From contig NC_074716.1 in the NCBI RefSeq assembly GCF_947242115.1, forward strand, positions 14,130,365-14,194,364: a DNA stretch of 64,000 nucleotides, read 5' to 3'. The stretch is from Biomphalaria glabrata (lineage: Eukaryota; Mollusca; Gastropoda; Planorbidae). A program made the translations under genes and the position numbers. Shown here piece after piece: positions 58,346-64,000 of this stretch. The notes under the pieces are model-generated. The model saw only the letters and a list, made by a program, of their open reading frames with translations. It searched no databases and was not told the origin of the DNA. Positions within the stretch are counted from its first letter, which is position 1, and every line of letters begins with the position of its first letter.

Positions 58346-59763
58346 TAACAAAATGATTGTGTAGATATATTCATGCTTTAACATGGTCCTGCTTTTCAAC
58401 ACAGTGTTGGCATGCTAAAAGGGAGAAAACAAGTCTCTTTCTATTGGACAGATAACTTTTGGATTTCATTTACCCACCACCTCTTGTCTTTTCTTTTTGT
58501 TTTTGTTTATATATATCTAGTTCTGAACCATTTGGTCTTGAATGTATGACACATAGATTTCTTCTGCCATTGAAGAGTCAGTGACATGTTGTGCTTTAAT
58601 TTGTTTTTTGTTCCAACAGAAGTGATGGATTTGTTAGACTCGCTCTATCAAGTGTCCATACCATTGGTTTTGTTGACAGGTCAATGGTATCTTACAATCT
58701 TTCTCCAAAGCAATCTCTCTGTTGGTTCTGTCTGCTCCCTGTGGCCATCCCAGTGTCCATGAGTGTTTTCAAACAAAAGTCGAAATAAGGTTTGGGCATT
58801 AGAACTTAGCACTGAAACATTGAATGTGTTCACTCTTTTCCCTTTCCTTTGTGTTAATTGCTGATTTCGCTTTGTGTGTAGCTTCTAGTGTGACTAGTAC
58901 CACCCGCTGACATTGATCTGATTGCTTGGTAATAGTCAACAAATCGTCAGCTCTCCAGGTCCAGAAATTAGCTTCTTCATGTTTATGACCATCTCAGCAT
59001 TGAGTCATTAAGTCTTGATTTGTATGTTTCAATAACAAGAAATGATCATGTTTTACTTTGGAATAGAGACATTTGAAAACAGTTTTTCTTTCAGTTTCTT
59101 TTGAAAACAATGATATAGTGTTTGTTGTTTTTAATCACAAATTGTATCATTAGTGTAAATGAACAGTACTTCTCATGAATATTGAATGGATACAACAAAG
59201 AATAATGACGATTAAAAGTATTGCTATAACGATTATGTTTGTTGTATTGATTTTTCTTAGATTTGAAGCTAGGTCGCTTGCGCTCAATGATCCTCATTAT
59301 ATAAACATTTCTACCCTTGACCCTAGGTAACATCTCCATTTACTAAGTAAATGCTATTTTATATTAAGAACACAAAAGCTGTCTGAATAGTCGAACCTTA
59401 CAACCCCCATCAAGTTTTTAATAGATATGAAGCGAAGAGGAGATAAGCAATGCCAAACTCGTTAACTTGGCAAAAATAGTTTCATTTAACAATTTGATAT
59501 AGTCCATTGAATCACAAAATATACAAACACTACTTTTTTTTAATTCATCGCATTGGTTCGTATCCGTATTAATTCTATTAGCCTTCGTTTCGTTACATGA
59601 TAAGCGTTCTACTTTATCTTCAGCCGCTATAGCAAACAAGTGTTTTAGTAACATCGAGTCAACAAAAACAAAAGTTATGTATCCATAACTTTACAGAAAA
59701 TAAATGTATATAGAAGGAAAGGTAGGCCTACATGAGATAATAAATATCGAATGATAGATAAAT
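58346..59763. other. Intergenic, no recognisable element
   Basis: Two - strand open frames (59091-59339 and 59418-59654) show no domain, signal peptide or similarity that I recognise. I treat them as chance. Confidence 0.55.
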
Positions 59764-59893
59764 ATGGGATTATCAGAGATAGGAATACCTAAGGATACAT
59801 AAAAATGGAATTATCAGAGATAGGAATACCTAAGGGCACATAAAAATAGGATTATCAGAGAAAAGAATACCTAAAGACACATAAATATGGGAT
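59764..59893. repeat. 41-bp minisatellite, about 3 copies
   Basis: ATTATCAGAGA starts at 59769, 59810 and 59851, followed each time by a GAATACCTAAGG-like stretch and ACATAAAAAT. The period is 41 bp with a few substitutions. Confidence 0.9.
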
Positions 59894-60057
59894 AAGTAGT
59901 GGGAAATAGACAAAAATTGACCTTAAACCATCAGTAAAGTCTAGAAAAATTACTTCTTAATAACATGCATTCATATAGGGTTACTGTAATAGGCTTACCA
60001 CCAACTTAAGTATAACTCACTACAATAGCCTACTATAAAACCAATTCACAATAATAG

Positions 60058-60265
60058 GATAGCTGCCTGATCCTGCGGTTTGCGCGCTGGACAGTCTTCT
60101 GGACTTCTCGATGGTCCCTGGTTCATACCCTGCTCGCGGCCATCACCTGTCGTCCTGCGGGAGGTATAGACTAGGAAGTAAAGAGTTTCTGAAGCTCAGA
60201 AATGCTGAAAAACACTTGGCACCCCAGGGCTTCATCAAGGACAACTGTGAGTGAGCTTAAGGTGC
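60058..60265 (+). mobile_element. tRNA-derived SINE, same family as 34168-34320
   Basis: A tRNA-like head with GGATAGCTGCCTGATCCTGC (A-box region) and GGTTCATACCC (B box, 60120-60130) is followed by CGTCCTGCGGGAGGTATAGA and CTAGGAAGTA. The tail differs from the other copy (GCTGAAAAACACTTGGCACC), so it may be a subfamily. Confidence 0.75.
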
Positions 60266-60380
60266 TCCCCAAAACATCTTATCTAACCAGTTCGGTGGCA
60301 AATGTAACGACTTTTAAAAATAGAATCAAAAACCATTTTTTTAGTGCAATCATCAATTAACTTAGCTTACAGTTTTATTT

Positions 60381-60675
60381 ATCATCAAAAAAAAAACAGA
60401 ATAAACTATATTTGTTAGTTTTCTAAAAAATATTTTCTTGACTTGGGGGGAGGGGGGGGGAAATAACACCCAGAGCTTACCGCACCTGGTGACACCTACC
60501 CTAGTGACGCCACTGCATATAAGAATTTGATTATTATCATCAAAAAGAAACAGAATAAACTATATTTGTTAGTTTTCTAAAAATATTTTCTTGACTTGGA
60601 GGGGAAATAACACCCAGAGCTTACCGCACCTGGTGACACCTACCCTAGTGACGCCACTGCATATGAATTTGATTA
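60381..60675 (-). mobile_element. Transposon terminus in a 154-bp tandem duplication
   Basis: CAGAATAAACTAT starts at 60397 and again at 60551, so a 154-bp segment is duplicated. Each copy ends in CCTAGTGACGCCACTG (ending at 60515 and 60659). The reverse complement starts CAGTGGCGTCACTAGG, a hAT-like terminus, and continues GGTGTCACCAGGTGCGG. The first copy has a longer G run (ACTTGGGGGGAGGGGG). Confidence 0.65.
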
Positions 60676-61283
60676 TTGGTCCGGATTATCCTTCAAGAAA
60701 ACGAAGAGGGAATTGAAAATAAGGAAATCAAATAGATATTATTTTACCTCAAGTGTATTATAGACTCTACAAATTATTTTCACTAGCTTTTTCTCGTGTT
60801 CTTCTGGAAGTGAAGAAACAGAAGGAACCTGATCTAATAGAGTGGGTTAAGTTATCTACCGTGGCTTGCCTTAGTACAGGTGAAGTTATTCGTTACACCA
60901 TATAATGCTTCTCAATTAATATGACTTGACATAGCATTAAACTAATAAAGTAGGCCCTTATATAATAGGCATATTCATGATTGGCTTTAGAAATTATACC
61001 ATTTTGATACTGGCATAGGGAGAACAATCCATATGTTCTTTGAAACTTAAGCCTTTTTGTTAAATATTATTATTTCCCCTGATTTTTTTTTTTTTTTAAA
61101 GGGGGAAAAGAGTGCGGCCAATTTTTAAAAATATATGAACATGACTTTAAAGATATTAGATTAGAAAATAAATGTATTAGTATTAATGTTTAGAGACAAA
61201 ACTTTTAATAAAATAAAATAGTAATAGACCTGATTATAAGTGAATTTAACAATATAATATTTTATTTTCAAAATTAGATACCT

Positions 61284-61356
61284 GCCCGGCTAGCTCAGTC
61301 GGTAGAGCATGAGACTCTTAATCTCAGGGTCGTGGGTTCGAGCCCCACGTTGGGCG
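61284..61356 (+). tRNA. tRNA-Lys (anticodon CTT)
   Basis: The 73-nt sequence folds as a full cloverleaf. The acceptor stem GCCCGGC pairs with GTTGGGC (two G-U pairs), followed by discriminator G. The D arm is GCTC/GAGC, the anticodon arm is TGAGA-CTCTTAA-TCTCA, with CTT in the loop, and the T arm is GTGGG-TTCGAGC-CCCAC. The A box TAGCTCAGTCGG and B box GGTTCGAGCCC are canonical. A T run (TTTTTTTT) shortly after the 3' end would terminate RNA polymerase III. No CCA is encoded and no intron is present. It is isolated, with no other tRNA nearby. Confidence 0.97.
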
Positions 61357-61959
61357 TAATTTTTTTTATATTCTTTAAGTTTTTTTTTTCTTTTTAGTAG
61401 TTCTTTTTAAATTAATATTAGCAATCAACACCGGCTAAACTCGTTTTTTTTTGTTTTTTTTCCCTGAGTATACAACCCCCTTCTTTTTTTTCTCATACTG
61501 TAAAAAATAGAATAGGTAGAAACCTCCATCTCCGCGGGCCATCCCTTTTGTTTTCTTTGCATCGTTGGCATCTTTCCACTCTCGCATGTACTATTCTGTT
61601 GAAATAAAAATGTTAGGCTTTATGTTGCTTTTTGACCAAAAATAAAAAAAATAACCCCCCCCCCCCTTTTTTTTTTCAGAACAGCTCTATAAAAAAAAGT
61701 TAATTAGATTAATATGCTTCATAATAAAAGCTACTGTGAGTCTTTGTTGGATTTCTAGTGTTAGATCTATAGTATGTCCATCTAAATATAATCACAAATT
61801 ACAAATTACAGACGTTCCTTTAACAGAAGATAGACGTAATAAAATAGAAGGCCTACTTCAAATGCCAAAGAATTATTGTGTACATCTACGTGGTTGAACA
61901 AAAAAATGTGTAGAGTTCAAATTATGATTATTATTTGTTTGTTTTTTTAAGCTATTAAC

Positions 61960-62072
61960 AAAGTTACAAAGACAGTTTGTGTGGAAACACAAAATCAAAA
62001 TCGCCCCCCTTAACTGTTCCGTCCAGGCACTTAGAAAGGCAGGTTTCAATCTTTTCAGAAAGAATATCAGAT
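61960..62072 (+). repeat. Interspersed repeat family C, copy bordering a minisatellite
   Basis: GACAGTTTGTGTGGAAACAC, AAAATCAAAATCG, AAGGCAGGTTTCAAT and TTTTCAGAA match, in order, the - strand at 24060-23865. The homology stops at GAATATC, just before the 33-bp array begins. Confidence 0.7.
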
Positions 62073-62632
62073 ACTATGAACTACAAACTATCAACAACTA
62101 CAGAAACTATGAACTACAAACTATCAACAACTACAGAAACTATAAACTACAAACTATCAACAACTACAGAAACTATGAACTACAAACTATCAACAACTAC
62201 AGAAACTATGAACTACAAACTATCAACAACTACAGAAACTATGAACTACAAACTATCAACAACTACAGAAACTATGAACTACAAACTATCAACAACTACA
62301 GAAACTATGAACTACAAACTATCAACAACTACAGAAACTATGAACTACAAACTATCAACAACTATAGAAACTATGAACTACAAACTATCAACAACTACAG
62401 AAACTATGAACTACAAACTATCAACAACTACAGAAACTATGAACTACAAACTATCAACAACTACAGAAACTATGAACTACAAACTATCAACAACTACAGA
62501 AACTATGAACTACAAACTATCAACAACTATAGAAACTATGAACTACAAACTATCAACAACTACAGAAACTATGAACTACAAACTATCAACAACTATAGAA
62601 ACTATGAACTACAAACTATCAACAACTACAAC
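62073..62632. repeat. 33-bp minisatellite, 17 copies
   Basis: The unit begins ACTATGAACTACAAACTATC and continues AACAACTACAGAA. Unit starts run every 33 bases from 62073 to 62601, with very few variants (one ATAAAC, a few TATAG). Two frames stay open throughout (repeating METMNYKLSTTTE-like or NYELQTINNYR-like peptides), but this follows from the period and is not evidence of a protein. Confidence 0.96.
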
Positions 62633-62666
62633 CCTATCTCCGTCGATACAAAAAGAAGAGACGTGC

Positions 62667-63309
62667 GCTTGGCGTAGCAAAGTAGGCCCCCTACTCGTGG
62701 GCCCGGATTCAAGAATATGATTGTGGGCCCACTCTCCAAGGTTATGATAAAAACAAATCTAGTCATGAAGAATGCATCAGTACTTCTAAAAACGTCATTC
62801 CTTACATATTGATTATTCCGCGAACAGAGATCAGGAAACAAGATCTAATGTTAATCAAATCACCCTTTTTTTATGCTGTCCAAATTTATATTTACAGAGA
62901 AAATTTGAATTGCAATTTGTTTTGATTTTTGGCAACAATTGCATTGCCCAAAAGGTTTATGACCTGGTTTTAGGGCAGTTTAACAAATGTGATCTTTTTG
63001 TAATTGTTTTAGAAGTTTTTCAAACACTATATCAAACTTGGAAATCAAATATATCATAGCTAAGGCATTTTCGTTATTCTTGCATCATGCTATTGAGATT
63101 TAAATGGATTTGTTCTTTAGCATTTGTGTTCTATTTGATATAATATAATAACATAATGCATGTGAAGTAGAATCTATACTAATTTAATACATTTAAATTA
63201 TTAAATTCAACACATTTTGTAATCTATATTTTAAAGTGCACTTGTGGGCCCTATTGGTCATGGGCCCGGGTTCACTGAACTTCTTCGCGCCAAGAATGCC
63301 ACGCCACTT
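62667..63309. mobile_element. DNA-transposon-like element with GGCGTAGC / GGGCCCGG ends
   Basis: The left part reads GGCGTAGCAAAG, CTCGTGGGCCCGGATTCAAG, GTGGGCCCA. The right part, reversed, reads GTGGCGTGGC, GTGAACCCGGGCCCATGA, AGGGCCCACAAG. The ends are thus inverted and related, about 640 bp apart. No target duplication is evident, so edges are approximate. Confidence 0.45.
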
Positions 63310-63890
63310 TGCGCGTGTCGAAAGTTTTGCCGATAGGCCTACTGTTAGTCCGACTAACAACTTGATACCAAAGGATGCGGAGATTGATTAATGTTATTAT
63401 TACATTGTTAAAATTCATATGTATTCAATCAACTGATATTTATGAAGATATAGTCCAATGTGAACATGGCCTAACTGATGCTGTTTAATGATTATCTAAT
63501 TGATTTCATTGTTTTGTAAAGAGACTATCATTCAAAGCCTCAACAAGATTAGGCCTATATGTTTTGGTATGATAGGTCTACAAGTTATGGGACGAAGTTT
63601 TTCATTCAGTACAATTCTGTACAAAAGTCAATTATAAAATGGATGCGATGGAGTCATAGTTAAAATAGTTAATTTTAATACATTTGTCTTTTAAATTAAC
63701 AGATGGTCATATAACAGAAAAGATGTACGAAATCCTTTAGTCCAAACAAACAAAACAATAATAAGACAGTTGAGTTCAAACAGTATAGATCAGCCATTAA
63801 AACGACAATCCAAATCTCTAAACAGACGACCAGAATATCAGTAGGCCTATACAACAGTAATGCACAGCGAAGCACATGTAGGCCTATACG

Positions 63891-64000
63891 CAGTGGCGTA
63901 GCAAGGTACCCGTGGGCCCGGGTTCAAGAACATCTTGGTGGGCCCCACTACAGCCAATAAGACAAATTTAGTGTGTGACAAAAATGAGTAATCTAAATGT
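63891..64000. mobile_element. Transposon left end, same family as 62667-63309, running off the window
   Basis: CAGTGGCGTAGCAAGGTACC, CGTGGGCCCGGGTTCAAGAA and GTGGGCCCCA closely match the left end at 62667. Only about 110 bp is inside the window. Confidence 0.55.

Noticed and set aside
58600-58690. Possible extra exon between an acceptor-like CAACAG and a donor-like ACAG|GTCAAT
   Set aside because: The enclosed sequence gives no recognisable protein and no partner exons were found.
59091-59654. Two - strand frames of 82 and 78 residues downstream of TEAD
   Set aside because: No domain, no splice partners and no similarity recognised; AT-rich chance frames are common here.
61977-62720. Frames of 247 and 232 residues with repeated ETMNYKLSTTT or NYELQTINNYR
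   Set aside because: Two overlapping frames are open at once because of a 33-bp array. There is no recognisable domain and the start lies in an interspersed repeat.

Overview
The window looks like nuclear DNA of a mollusc, most likely a freshwater pulmonate snail of the Biomphalaria/Bulinus kind. That placement is an inference from four things: animal genes with GT-AG introns, AT-rich DNA crowded with the palindromic words TCTAGA and AGATCT, tRNA-derived SINEs and hAT-type transposons of types I associate with snail genomes, and proteins closer to vertebrate than to insect versions. No bacterial, viral or CRISPR content was found.

Two complete protein genes lie head to tail on the + strand. 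The first (783-31359, 12 coding exons, 372 residues) encodes parvin, the actopaxin/CH-ILKBP adaptor of the ILK-PINCH-parvin focal adhesion complex. The second (42309-55109, 11 coding exons, 432 residues) encodes TEAD/Scalloped, the DNA-binding partner of YAP/Yorkie in the Hippo pathway. Every exon joins its neighbour in phase with GT-AG boundaries, and each total is a multiple of three. PARVA and TEAD1 are also neighbours in the same orientation in human (11p15), so the window probably preserves an ancient gene pair. A tRNA-Lys(CTT) gene lies at 61284-61356.

Layout: 1-782 is a transposon edge and the parvin upstream region; 783-31359 is parvin, whose last two introns (10.1 and 10.7 kb) carry most of its transposon fragments and tandem arrays; 31360 to about 33330 is its 3' end, with a 76-bp tandem array in which each unit carries AATAAA; 33.3-42.3 kb is intergenic, with a stack of nested transposons (34881-38423) and a 1.35-kb block packed with AGATCT/TCTAGA; 42309-55109 is TEAD, whose large first intron looks almost repeat-free; 55110 to about 58340 is a probable long 3' UTR; 58.4-64 kb is intergenic, with SINEs, the tRNA gene, minisatellites and transposon ends.

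Most other open frames come from tandem arrays whose unit length is a multiple of three, or from LINE and hAT relics. I saw no LTR retroelement. The best leads are the parvin-TEAD linkage, the AATAAA-bearing array, a 4 x 102-bp array with a perfect CRE in each copy, the AGATCT clusters upstream of both genes, minisatellites apparently born at transposon edges, and the nested transposons containing a 5'-inverted LINE.
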